Below, piece by piece: positions 1 through 6,928 of a DNA stretch of 16,480 nucleotides. Positions within the stretch are counted from its first letter, which is position 1. Every line of letters starts with the position of its first letter. The translations under genes were made by a program, and so were the position numbers. The notes beneath the pieces are model-generated. The model was not told the DNA's origin. It worked only from the letters and a program-made list of their open reading frames with translations, and did no database searches. The DNA comes from Deltaproteobacteria bacterium (lineage in GTDB: Bacteria; Desulfobacterota; DSM-4660; Desulfatiglandales; HGW-15). The DNA lies in contig JAGVAP010000019.1 in assembly GCA_020060215.1 (NCBI GenBank), forward strand, positions 1 to 16,480. Reading direction: 5' to 3'.

Positions 1-2
1 AC

Positions 3-1304
3 GACATCCAGGAGATGGATGCCGTGACGTCTCCCCCCCGCAGCCACGGTGCCTGCTTTACGGGCGTGGGATACGAGTTCCCGAACGTCATCCCGAAAAA
101 GGAGGACCTGCAGCGGGCGGCCGCCGTGCTCAACGAGGGAAAGAAGGTGGCCATGCTGGTCGGGGCCGGGGCGCTGCACTGCACGGATGCGATCCTGGAG
201 GCCGCCGACCTGCTGGGCGCGGGGATCGCCAAGGCCCTGCTCGGAAAGGCTGCGGTTCCCGACGACGTGCCTTGCGTGACGGGCTCGATCGGCCTGCTCG
301 GCACCCGTCCGAGCTGGGACATGATGATGAACTGCGACACGCTTTTTGTCGTCGGCAGCTCATTTCCCTATTCCGAACACCTCCCCAAAGAGGGGCAGGC
401 GCGAGGGGTCCAGATCGACATCCAGGCGCGGCACCTCTCGTCCCGGTATCCCATGGAGGTGAATCTCCACGGCGAGAGCAAGGTCACCCTGGAGCTGCTG
501 ATCCCCTTCCTGGAGAGGAAAAAGGACCGCTCATGGCAGGAGAAGATCGAGAAATGGGTGGAGGAATGGTGGAAGGTGATGGATGCGAGGGCCCATCTCT
601 CTGCAAAACCGATCAACCCCCAGCTCCTCTTCTGGGAACTGTCGCCCCGATTGCCGGATCGATGCATCCTCACCTGCGATTCAGGATCGGCCGCGAACTG
701 GTATGCGAGGGATCTGAAGGTCCGCCGCGGCATGATGGCGTCCCTGTCCGGCGGCCTGGCAACCATGTGCCCGGGGGTCCCCTATGCGACCGCGGCCAAA
801 TTCTGCCACCCGGATCGGGTGGTGGTGGCCATGGTGGGCGACGGCGCCATGCAGATGCTCGGCAACGCCGGGCTTGTCACCATCTCCAAGTACTGGAAGG
901 AGTGGTCGGACCCCAGGCTGGTGGTGCTCGTCCTCCACAACAACGACCTCAACCAGGTCACCTGGGAGCAGCGCATCCTCTCCGGCGACCCCAAGTTCGA
1001 GGCCTCTCAGAACATCCCGGAGTTCCCCTATGCCAGGTATGCGGCGAGCCTGGGGCTCGGAGGGATCGGCGTCATTCATCCAGAGGAAATCGGGCCGGCA
1101 TGGGAAAAGGCCCTTTCGGAATCCCGGCCGGTCGTCATCGACGCCATTTGCGACCCCGACGTGCCGCCGCTTCCTCCGCACATCACCTTCGAACAGGCCA
1201 AGGGATACATGTCCTCGGCGATCAAAGGCGACCCGAACCTCATGGGCATTGCGAAGCAGTCGGCCAAGCAGATGATGGCGACTCTCCTCATCAGGGGGAA
1301 GTGA
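3..1304 (+). CDS. Thiamine-diphosphate enzyme, pyruvate oxidase/acetolactate synthase type (5' partial)
   Basis: The reading frame is open from the first bases of the window, so the gene starts upstream and the N-terminal Pyr domain is missing; the Met at 15 is very unlikely to be the real start. The visible part, about 430 codons, holds the central domain (PKKEDLQRAAAVLNEGKK onward, with VGAGAL and a VVGSSFPYSEHLP segment) and the C-terminal PP domain. The ThDP/metal-binding signature runs from GDG (codons at 837-845) to HNN (936-944), the usual GDG-to-NN spacing. Such enzymes cleave 2-keto acids, typically pyruvate, in the cytosol. The layout resembles the PoxB/YdaP pyruvate-oxidase-like branch, but the substrate cannot be read from this fragment. 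The family assignment is secure and the exact reaction is not. The gene ends with TGA and is followed by a GC-rich hairpin. Confidence 0.92.
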   Translation, partial: DIQEMDAVTSPPRSHGACFTGVGYEFPNVIPKKEDLQRAAAVLNEGKKVAMLVGAGALHCTDAILEAADLLGAGIAKALLGKAAVPDDVPCVTGSIGLLGTRPSWDMMMNCDTLFVVGSSFPYSEHLPKEGQARGVQIDIQARHLSSRYPMEVNLHGESKVTLELLIPFLERKKDRSWQEKIEKWVEEWWKVMDARAHLSAKPINPQLLFWELSPRLPDRCILTCDSGSAANWYARDLKVRRGMMASLSGGLATMCPGVPYATAAKFCHPDRVVVAMVGDGAMQMLGNAGLVTISKYWKEWSDPRLVVLVLHNNDLNQVTWEQRILSGDPKFEASQNIPEFPYARYAASLGLGGIGVIHPEEIGPAWEKALSESRPVVIDAICDPDVPPLPPHITFEQAKGYMSSAIKGDPNLMGIAKQSAKQMMATLLIRGK

Positions 1305-1310
1305 GGGGGA

Positions 1311-1350
1311 GGGGCCGGCGGATCTCCATAGGATAGGTGATCCGGGCCCC
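1311..1350 (+). terminator. Candidate terminator hairpin after the ThDP enzyme
   Basis: GGGGCC pairs with GGCCCC and, inside it, GGATC pairs with GATCC, giving a two-part GC-rich stem just after the stop codon at 1304. Only a weak T-containing run (GCATTTCT) follows, so an intrinsic terminator is plausible but not strong. Confidence 0.4.
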
Positions 1351-1450
1351 GCATTTCTAGCAGGGGAAGGAGACAATACAGGGTGTGGCCCATTTGCCTG
1401 AGCATCGACAGGGTTTAAGTTGTTTGCATAATCTGAAAGGAGGTTTCCAT

Positions 1451-2482
1451 ATGAAGGTATCCACAATCACGAGCGCTCTGCTGTTCATCCTCGCGCTTGC
1501 CCTAGCCTTGCCGGCAGGCGCGCAATTGCAGCAGCCCGCTGCCAGACAGAATGCGGTCTCTCTGGAAGAAGGACTGCTCGATAAGAGCATCCGGACCCAG
1601 ACCGGGGAAGACGTGGGTGAGATCGAAGACGTCATCTTCAGCAGGCAGGGCCGGATCTCTCATCTCCTCGTAGACGTAGGCGGATTCCTGGGGATCGGCG
1701 AGAAGACGGTGGCCCTGAACATGGGGCAAATCAGGCTCTACCCGGACTACGCGGTTTTCCAGGGGACAAGAGAGGATCTCGAGAACATGCCGGAGGTCGA
1801 CCTCTATGCGTTTCGCAGGCCCTACCGGGGTTATTACGGACCCTACTACGGGCCCGGCTACGGCTACGGTATGTATGGACGGCCTTATTACGGCTACGGC
1901 CCCTACGGTCCGGCTTATGGTCCTTACCAGGGGCCATATGGCGGAGGCGCCATGCAGGACCAGAGGAACCAGGGCTACGCCCAAAGGCAGGATCAGTGGC
2001 AGGAAAGGGGCTTTCAGCAGGATCAAAGGAGCTATCAGGGGCGCCAGGGAATGAGGCAAGGCCGAGGGATGCAGCAGGAACGGATGAGAGGAGGCATGGC
2101 CCGGGGGATTTCCGGGGATCTCTTCCTTGGGGCGCAGGTGATCAATCAGTGGAACGAAAACATCGGCGAGATTGAAGATCTGCTGGTCGATCCTTCAAGC
2201 GGCCGGATCACCGGCGCGGTGATCGAAGTCGGCGGGTTTTGGGACATCGGCGACAAACACGTGGTCGTCCCGTACAACGAACTAAGCCGCGTTGGGCCGT
2301 ACTACGTGATGTATCGCGGAACGGAGGAGCAGCTCGAGCAGCTGCCCGCGTACGAACGGGGTGAAGGAGGCCGGGTCACCCGGAGAGAACAGACGCAACG
2401 AGCCGGGGGCCAGGGGCGAGGCCAGACGCAGCAAAGACCCATGCAGCAGAGGGAGTATCAGGGACAGTTTCAGCAGCAATAG
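1451..2482 (+). CDS. Exported protein with two PRC-barrel domains and a Gly/Tyr/Pro-rich plus Gln-rich linker
   Basis: The start at 1451 is chosen because AAAGGAGG lies just upstream and a clean signal peptide begins there (hydrophobic core LLFILALALALP, likely cleavage after PAGA near residue 24). An upstream in-frame ATG at 1385 would mask that signal. The product is 343 residues. PRC-barrel module 1 spans about residues 38-120 (GEDVGEIEDVIF, then LLVDVGGFLGIGEK). Module 2 spans about 220-300 (NIGEIEDLLVD, then AVIEVGGFWDIGDKHVVVPY). Between them lie a Gly/Tyr/Pro-rich stretch (residues 125-165, repeated GYGPYGPAYGP-like units) and a Gln/Arg/Gly-rich stretch (170-215); the C-terminus is again Gln-rich. 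PRC-barrel folds are small beta-barrels used in RNA-processing, photosynthetic and envelope proteins. The molecular role here is unknown. An extracytoplasmic location is inferred from the signal peptide. Confidence 0.88.
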   Translation: MKVSTITSALLFILALALALPAGAQLQQPAARQNAVSLEEGLLDKSIRTQTGEDVGEIEDVIFSRQGRISHLLVDVGGFLGIGEKTVALNMGQIRLYPDYAVFQGTREDLENMPEVDLYAFRRPYRGYYGPYYGPGYGYGMYGRPYYGYGPYGPAYGPYQGPYGGGAMQDQRNQGYAQRQDQWQERGFQQDQRSYQGRQGMRQGRGMQQERMRGGMARGISGDLFLGAQVINQWNENIGEIEDLLVDPSSGRITGAVIEVGGFWDIGDKHVVVPYNELSRVGPYYVMYRGTEEQLEQLPAYERGEGGRVTRREQTQRAGGQGRGQTQQRPMQQREYQGQFQQQ

Positions 2483-2513
2483 CCAAAAATTCCATAGACC
2501 CCCTTTAGTGGCC

Positions 2514-2545
2514 ATGGATACCACCGGTTCACCGGTGGTATCCAT
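2514..2545. repeat. Perfect 15-bp inverted repeat
   Basis: ATGGATACCACCGGT (2514-2528) is followed by a 2-nt loop TC and its exact complement (2531-2545). It lies 32 bp after the PRC-barrel gene stop, immediately before the REP cluster. No T-run follows on the plus strand, so it may be a mobile palindrome or a Rho-independent-like barrier rather than a classical terminator. Confidence 0.85.
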
Positions 2546-2555
2546 CTCTTCTTCT

Positions 2556-2661
2556 GTAGGAGCAAGCTCCTGCTTGCGATTCTTTCTTTATCTCGGGGTA
2601 GGAGCAAGCTCCTGCTTGCGATTCTTTCGCCTCCTGATCGCAAGCAGGAGCTTGCTCCTAC
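2556..2661. repeat. Cluster of three GTAG-type REP palindromes (two direct, one inverted)
   Basis: Two identical 30-nt copies begin with GTAGGAGCAAGCTCC at 2556-2585 and 2598-2627. A third copy lies in the opposite orientation at 2636-2661 (GATCGCAAGCAGGAGC, ending in CTCCTAC). Each starts with a GTAG tetranucleotide followed by an imperfect palindrome (GAGCAAGC/GCTTGC), the hallmark of REP sequences mobilised by RAYT (TnpA-REP) transposases. The direct plus inverted arrangement is a REPIN-like unit. Related copies occur at 8475-8500 and 12061-12128 in this window. No RAYT gene is present here. Confidence 0.9.
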
Positions 2662-2728
2662 AAAAAACCAATAAAATCTGTCCGGCAATGTTACCGCATC
2701 CGGTGGAAGCGACGGGCGGATTGGGGAT

Positions 2729-4087
2729 TTAAGGGGGGAACCCGTCCAATCTCAGCTTGACCCTTCGGTACCGCTCCCGCACGGCCCGCCGGTCTTCGTC
2801 TTCCGGCAGACCCTCGTGAGCCCCACGCGCGATCATCTCCGCATGCCGCCGGAGGGTGGCCCTGTCTTCCGGCCGTCGTGCAACTTCGGCAACATTGGCG
2901 ATCGACTCCAGCAGCCGGATGGTGACCGACGCATTGGTCCGTGCGGCCTGCCGGATCTGGTTCCATGCGGCATCGGCCATGCCGGCGAACGTAAAGGGGG
3001 GCGCTACCACCCGCAGTTTACCCTCAGAGTCCCTGCGGTAGGGGGAGGGTATCTCCCGCAGGGCCAGGCGGCACAGCGCGGACCCGAGCCGGTCGACGCA
3101 GGTATTGGCTGTGAACGGGTCGTTGATGCTGGGCGAGAGTGCCCGCACGGCGACCTCGACCAGCTGGTTGACGGAGAACTCCACATCCTGGAGAGGGGTC
3201 CTGGATCTGCCCAGGACGAACGCCTGCCGGACCCGGGCCTCGAACCGCTTTGTAACCCGGGCCGGCGGCCAGACCCGCACCAGCGGGACCCCGGCCACGA
3301 TGTAGCGTCCAGGTCGCTGTTCCACCTGGAGGAGCGCATCCTCCTGCACAGCAAGCCGCAGCAGTCCTTCCGGGTCGATCAGCTGAAGGTAGCCGTCGGA
3401 ATGGGCTGCGACCGGAACGGCTTCCCGGTCGAACGACTCCGGAAGCCGGGCCTCCGGGCCTGAATGCGGGTCCGCTTCGCCGATCTTGTCGGGGAACACC
3501 CGATCGATATTCCGCGTCAGCTCGGCCCAAACCCTGCCGATCACCTCATTGGCCTGGATGGATACGGCAATATGGTGAATGAAGTAGATCAACATCCCCA
3601 GGCTCGCCAGCGCCAGCAGTACGGCAAGGGAGACCGAAACGTGAGGGACGAAGTCTCCGGCATTCTCCCGGCGAATGGCGCGAAGCACGAGGAGCGAGTA
3701 CAGGAAAGTGGAGATGAAAAAGCCCATCACGATCTGAGTCGTGGTGTCGCGCCGAAAATTGCGGAGCAGCCGGGGACCGAACTGATTCGAGGCGAGCGTC
3801 AGGGCGACCAGGGTGATCGAGAAAATCACCCCGACGGTGGTGATCATCGAACCGGCGATGGTCCCCAGAATGGTGCTCGCCCCCTCCGGGCTGCCGGAGT
3901 AGATCCACCCCTTCGCCCATTCCGCGGACTTGACCTCATCCAGGGCCAGGGAGGCAAAGGCGAGTGCCACCACACCGCCGACCAGAAGCGACGGGAGAAA
4001 CCAGAAGCTGGAACGAATGCGATCCCATTGACGACGAATCCGAGGCACCATGGAACTAACCCAAAAGGGACGACCATCCCCCCCCAT
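2729..4087 (-). CDS. DUF2254 family predicted membrane protein
   Basis: The 452-residue protein has four predicted transmembrane segments in the N-terminal 180 residues (about 28-50, 70-99, 117-137 and 149-178) and a long soluble C-terminal half. The stretch QLVEVAVRALSPSINDPFTA (about residues 310-330) is the conserved core that made me assign DUF2254. The molecular function of the family is not established. The ATG at 4087 has GGAGGTGAAAGG upstream and overlaps the SPW gene by 32 bp. An alternative ATG at 4051 starts 4 nt after the SPW stop, would remove 12 residues (MGGDGRPFWVSS) with no obvious loss, but has no clear ribosome site. Either way it appears translationally linked to the SPW gene and is the last gene of the minus-strand run. 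Confidence 0.88.
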   Translation of the reverse strand: MGGDGRPFWVSSMVPRIRRQWDRIRSSFWFLPSLLVGGVVALAFASLALDEVKSAEWAKGWIYSGSPEGASTILGTIAGSMITTVGVIFSITLVALTLASNQFGPRLLRNFRRDTTTQIVMGFFISTFLYSLLVLRAIRRENAGDFVPHVSVSLAVLLALASLGMLIYFIHHIAVSIQANEVIGRVWAELTRNIDRVFPDKIGEADPHSGPEARLPESFDREAVPVAAHSDGYLQLIDPEGLLRLAVQEDALLQVEQRPGRYIVAGVPLVRVWPPARVTKRFEARVRQAFVLGRSRTPLQDVEFSVNQLVEVAVRALSPSINDPFTANTCVDRLGSALCRLALREIPSPYRRDSEGKLRVVAPPFTFAGMADAAWNQIRQAARTNASVTIRLLESIANVAEVARRPEDRATLRRHAEMIARGAHEGLPEDEDRRAVRERYRRVKLRLDGFPP

Positions 4088-4394
4088 AGCGGCCTTTCAC
4101 CTCCCCCTTGACCATGGCGCAGCAGAACATCAAAACCCCCACCGCCACGCTGTTCACAACGGCCTTCGTGCTGTCATACTGAAGCACCCAGGGAGCGAGG
4201 ATCAGCCACGCTGCGACGAGACCATTCATCCAACGGAGGGACCTGGTGACCTCCCAAAGGGCGATAACGGCCGCGGCCGCCGCCAAAGGACCGCTGATGT
4301 GGTCATTGTCGGCCGCCCTTCCGGCGTATCCCAGGACCGCAGGTGCGGACATCAGCCAAATGCCCAGACAGATATTGACCACTCGCGCCCACAT
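4056..4394 (-). CDS. SPW repeat family small membrane protein
   Basis: A 112-residue, mostly hydrophobic protein. It contains two copies of the SPW-like pattern: LGIWLMSAPAVLGYAG (residues 10-25) and AAWLILAPWVLQYDS (61-75), each on a predicted membrane helix, with further helices at about 35-50 and 78-96. SPW repeat proteins are small integral membrane proteins of unknown role. The first copy reads SAP and the second LAP rather than strict SPW. AAAGGGG lies upstream of the ATG. It sits between the VKOR gene, separated by a 173-bp gap holding a REPIN, and the DUF2254 gene, which it overlaps or nearly abuts. Confidence 0.8.
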   Translation of the reverse strand: MWARVVNICLGIWLMSAPAVLGYAGRAADNDHISGPLAAAAAVIALWEVTRSLRWMNGLVAAWLILAPWVLQYDSTKAVVNSVAVGVLMFCCAMVKGEVKGRYGGGWSSLLG

Positions 4395-4440
4395 CCCACG
4401 TTTCCCCTTTCAAGAACGACCAGGGTCTCCTCGCTTCGAT

Positions 4441-4455
4441 GACCACCTGGTGGTC
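4441..4455. repeat. Short palindrome upstream of the SPW gene
   Basis: GACCACC-T-GGTGGTC is a perfect 7-1-7 inverted repeat, with partial extension outward (CGA on the left, CG on the right around single T mismatches). It lies about 50 bp upstream of the SPW start on the minus strand. It could be an operator-like site or part of the neighbouring repeat. No regulator can be assigned. Confidence 0.5.
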
Positions 4456-4484
4456 TCGATGCGTATTGTCCATCCCCGGCCATT

Positions 4485-4573
4485 CCGTAGGATGGGTGCA
4501 GCTCCGGCGGAACCCATCGAATCCGCTCAAACTCCACATGATGGGTTCCACTAACGCTCCACCCATCCTACGG
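4485..4573. repeat. REPIN of a second family (GTAGGATGGG type)
   Basis: Perfect 13-bp terminal inverted repeats CCGTAGGATGGGT (4485-4497) and ACCCATCCTACGG (4561-4573) enclose a nested 10-bp inverted pair GGAACCCATC (4509-4518) and GATGGGTTCC (4540-4549). Each half is therefore itself an imperfect hairpin that starts with GTAG, and the two halves face each other. This resembles widespread GTAGGATGGGTT-type interspersed repeats of environmental bacteria. The right edge overlaps the stop codon of the VKOR gene. Confidence 0.85.
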
Positions 4574-5107
4574 GACCCCGATCCCCCAGAAGGCCTTCCA
4601 GACCGAACGGTTGTGCTCGTGCTCCCGTTTCAGGAACTGCATGCTTGCAAGCAGCTCGTCCATGGCGGGCCCGATCATGAGGACGGAGACGACTGCGGAG
4701 GCCAGACAGAGGGTGCACCATGCATCGAAGAGCACGGGTTGCAGGATGACCAGCAGGATGCTGACGGCGCCGAGCGGGCCTACCGCAAAACCGAAAACGA
4801 CCACCATCCATGGGAGGGTCTTCCACCTCCGGCTCCCGCCGATCACGCCGGTGACTGCATCGAGGAGGTAACCGAAGGCGCCGAGGGCCGCGTCAGGCAC
4901 AGGAAGGATGTGGGAGATGCTCGAGTTGAGGATGATGCGGCTCCCGTCCCCGAAGAAGGGTTCCCACACGCTGGAGAGGATGTCCCACTGATAGAGCGCC
5001 AGGTACAAGGCGATGGCGAAGCCGATGAGGCCGAGCCCCACGATGGGGAGCCGTTGGGACCAAGTGGACGGATTGTACTCCCAACCGTGGGGGACACCCT
5101 CCTGCAT
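4568..5107 (-). CDS. VKOR family membrane protein (only the CxxC cysteine pair present)
   Basis: A 179-residue membrane protein with four or five hydrophobic helices (about 20-40, 70-90, 98-122, 128-148). The redox motif WCTLC (Cys131, Cys134) lies at the start of the last helix. The loop SRIILNSSISHILPVPDAAL (residues 56-75) matches the VKOR region before helix 2, including the conserved Ser-rich and PVPDA parts. VKOR enzymes pass electrons from DsbA-like proteins to quinones and so support disulfide formation. Here no cysteine other than the CxxC pair is present, so the loop Cys pair that shuttles electrons in classical VKOR is absent. The PRC-barrel stop lies 21 bp upstream, so the two are probably co-transcribed. 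The stop codon TAG falls inside the edge of a REPIN. Confidence 0.86.
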   Translation of the reverse strand: MQEGVPHGWEYNPSTWSQRLPIVGLGLIGFAIALYLALYQWDILSSVWEPFFGDGSRIILNSSISHILPVPDAALGAFGYLLDAVTGVIGGSRRWKTLPWMVVVFGFAVGPLGAVSILLVILQPVLFDAWCTLCLASAVVSVLMIGPAMDELLASMQFLKREHEHNRSVWKAFWGIGVP

Positions 5108-5128
5108 CTGGTGGGCTCCTCAAAGATG

Positions 5129-5857
5129 TTATTCCCAGTACGGAGGGAAGTCGTAGTGGCGGTGGAGTTGCATCTCGTAATCGCGGTCCAGCGTCTCCGG
5201 GACGTATTCGGGACTGTTCTTGATGCTTTCCCGGGTCATGTCGACCGAGACCTTCTTCTCCGCCCAATGGACCTCACGCAGCCATTTGGGCGATATCAGC
5301 ACCTTTCTACCCGGAAGCCAGTTGCGGGTGTCCACGATCACGTAGCGGATCATCCAGTCGGCATCGTCCAGGATGAAATCCTCCACATGTCCGATCTCTC
5401 CGTCGGTTGCCTGGATGTCGAACCCGGTGACTTCGGACGTGGATTCCAGATCTCGGGCCTTCGGATTGATGGTCTGGTAATACCCGCGGGCCTGTCTCAT
5501 ATCCCCATACGGGGTGGCGGGCATGGAATACCCTCCCCAGAGGCTCGGGTTGGTCCAGTAATCGTACAGCTGTTGCTCATATTCTCGTGTCACAGGCTTG
5601 TCGATCTGCAGTGGAGGACTCTTCTCGATCTGCTCTTTTGTCGCCCTGACGGGGAATCGTTTATCCGCCCACCTTGGAGGCTCCAGCGATGCGGGCGAGA
5701 TGAGAACCTTTCTGGCCGGCAGCCACTTGCCGGTATCGGCAACCATGTATCGGACAACCCACTCTTCGTCTTCGAACAGGAAGTCCTTGCATCGGCCGAT
5801 CTCCCCGTCTATCGCCTCGAGGACATAGTTCTTCATCTCTTCCGCTCTTCGCAACAT
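5129..5857 (-). CDS. Two-module PRC-barrel domain protein
   Basis: A 242-residue protein without signal peptide, with AAGGAGG 5 nt before the ATG. It is an internal duplication. Module 1 (about residues 13-100) has DGEIGRCKDFLFEDEEWVVR and WLPARKVLISP, ending in EYEQQLYDYW. Module 2 (about 149-236) has DGEIGHVEDFILDDADWMIR and WLPGRKVLISP, ending in DYEMQLHRHY. Each module is a PRC-barrel domain followed by an acidic/aromatic tail. The linker contains Tyr/Pro-rich sequence. Proteins of this layout are common in Proteobacteria and have no settled function; the fold is thought to mediate binding. It lies between the exported EF-hand protein and the VKOR gene on the same strand. Confidence 0.88.
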   Translation of the reverse strand: MLRRAEEMKNYVLEAIDGEIGRCKDFLFEDEEWVVRYMVADTGKWLPARKVLISPASLEPPRWADKRFPVRATKEQIEKSPPLQIDKPVTREYEQQLYDYWTNPSLWGGYSMPATPYGDMRQARGYYQTINPKARDLESTSEVTGFDIQATDGEIGHVEDFILDDADWMIRYVIVDTRNWLPGRKVLISPKWLREVHWAEKKVSVDMTRESIKNSPEYVPETLDRDYEMQLHRHYDFPPYWE

Positions 5858-5893
5858 GCTCGCCTCCTTGGGAACTCGAGAGATTCTTGGCTC

Positions 5894-5946
5894 GCTCCGG
5901 GAAGCGAGGGGGTCCCCGGAAAAGAACCCCTCGAATTCCCCGGAGC
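5894..5946. repeat. Imperfect long hairpin between the EF-hand and PRC-barrel genes
   Basis: GCTCCGGG...CGAGGGG (5894-5911) pairs with CCCCTCG...CCCGGAGC (5927-5946) around a small internal loop, giving about 15 paired bases. On the minus strand it lies between the stop at 5964 and the PRC-barrel start at 5857, with no T-run after it. It could be an mRNA-stabilising or attenuating hairpin that separates expression of the two genes. Confidence 0.55.
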
Positions 5947-5963
5947 GGGAGTGAATGCTTCAC

Positions 5964-6881
5964 TCAGGAAGTCCTTCTTGCGCTCTTCCCTTCCGAAGGC
6001 GCCCTTGCGGTAGCGCCCGTCCAGTCGACCCGGACCGTGTTCCCGTCCACCCGGAACCGATCGGCAATCAGTGCCACCTGGTTCCCGATGATGGCGCGAT
6101 GGGCCAGAAAGCTGATCTGCTTCCCTTTCAGGTTCTTCAGGTCGACATTGCGGAGTTGTTCCTTGGGCCCCAGGTTCACGACCGTCGTTTCGCCCCCGTC
6201 GAGCCGAACCCTTGCAAATACCTGGTCCGGCACATCCTGGGTCTGGAAAGAAGCCGTCCTGGTGCTGAGGACCTTGCCGGAGAAGCGATTCAGATTCCGG
6301 TCAAAGGGGCGGTTCACGGCTATCGTGCGGCCGGCAGCCTCGATACGCTCTGCCATGAGCATCCCCTTGTCGTTGATCGTTCCCCTGCGGCCGTGTACGG
6401 TTATCTGATCCCCGTCCTTGAGGTTCAGCCCTTTGAGGTTTTCCACCGGGCCAAGGTCCACCCGCGCAACCCTGCCTTCGGGGGTCTTCACCCTTGCGAT
6501 CTGGTGTTTCTGCTCCTGGCCGGCCAGGGAGATCTTCTTCATATCGCGGATCGTCCCCGAAACGGTCCTCATCGCCGTCCCTGCCTGGGGTGCCGTTCCC
6601 GGATAGTAGCCCCTGAAATCTCTCTGACCCATCCCTTGTGCAGCCTGCGTCCGGGCGCTTCTCTGTCGGGCCCGCTCCAGTTCATAGACCGAGATGTATT
6701 CGAACCGATCCATGACACCGTCGTTGTTATAGTCGATCCCTATGCTGACCCAGCCTTGAGGTTCCAGGAAGTAGCCCTGTGCCCCCTGGCCGCCGGCGCC
6801 CCTCTTCTCCGCTTGCGCAGGCATGGATACCATAAGGCCGGCAAGCAGGATGACTGCCGAAAGAAAAAACCTGGATCTCAT
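5964..6881 (-). CDS. Exported EF-hand plus duplicated beta-module protein (smaller paralogue)
   Basis: A 305-residue protein with AAGGAGG before the ATG and a signal peptide (FFLSAVILLAGLMVSMPAQA, cleavage near residue 24). Residues 50-61 read DYNNDGVMDRFE, a complete 12-residue EF-hand loop with Asp/Asn at positions 1, 3, 5 and 9 and Glu at 12, so calcium binding is likely. Two homologous modules follow. Module 1 is about 104-190 (TVSGTIRDMKK, VDLGPVENLKGLNLKDGDQI). Module 2 is about 198-287 (FSGKVLSTRTA, VNLGPKEQLRNVDLKNLKGK). Their alternating pattern suggests small beta-barrels, possibly OB-like; I know no named family with certainty. A larger paralogue is at 9210-10433. The acidic exported gene is 47 bp upstream in both copies, so the pair is a conserved unit. 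Confidence 0.85.
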   Translation of the reverse strand: MRSRFFLSAVILLAGLMVSMPAQAEKRGAGGQGAQGYFLEPQGWVSIGIDYNNDGVMDRFEYISVYELERARQRSARTQAAQGMGQRDFRGYYPGTAPQAGTAMRTVSGTIRDMKKISLAGQEQKHQIARVKTPEGRVARVDLGPVENLKGLNLKDGDQITVHGRRGTINDKGMLMAERIEAAGRTIAVNRPFDRNLNRFSGKVLSTRTASFQTQDVPDQVFARVRLDGGETTVVNLGPKEQLRNVDLKNLKGKQISFLAHRAIIGNQVALIADRFRVDGNTVRVDWTGATARAPSEGKSARRTS

Positions 6882-6928
6882 CTTGAACCTCCTTCCACTT
6901 GAGTTTGGTTTTGCTCCAAAGACGGCCG

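Noticed and set aside
681..1466. Long antisense frame opposite the ThDP enzyme
   Set aside because: Shadow of a GC-rich gene; no recognisable domain, and the plus-strand gene has clear ThDP motifs.
2556..2661. Possible CRISPR-like array from closely spaced repeats
   Set aside because: Only three units, one inverted, with spacers of about 8-12 bp and palindromic GTAG-led units; this is a REP cluster.
4439..6013. 524-codon plus-strand frame across the VKOR and PRC-barrel genes
   Set aside because: It starts in a palindrome, crosses the REPIN and is antisense to genes with clear domains; no domain of its own.
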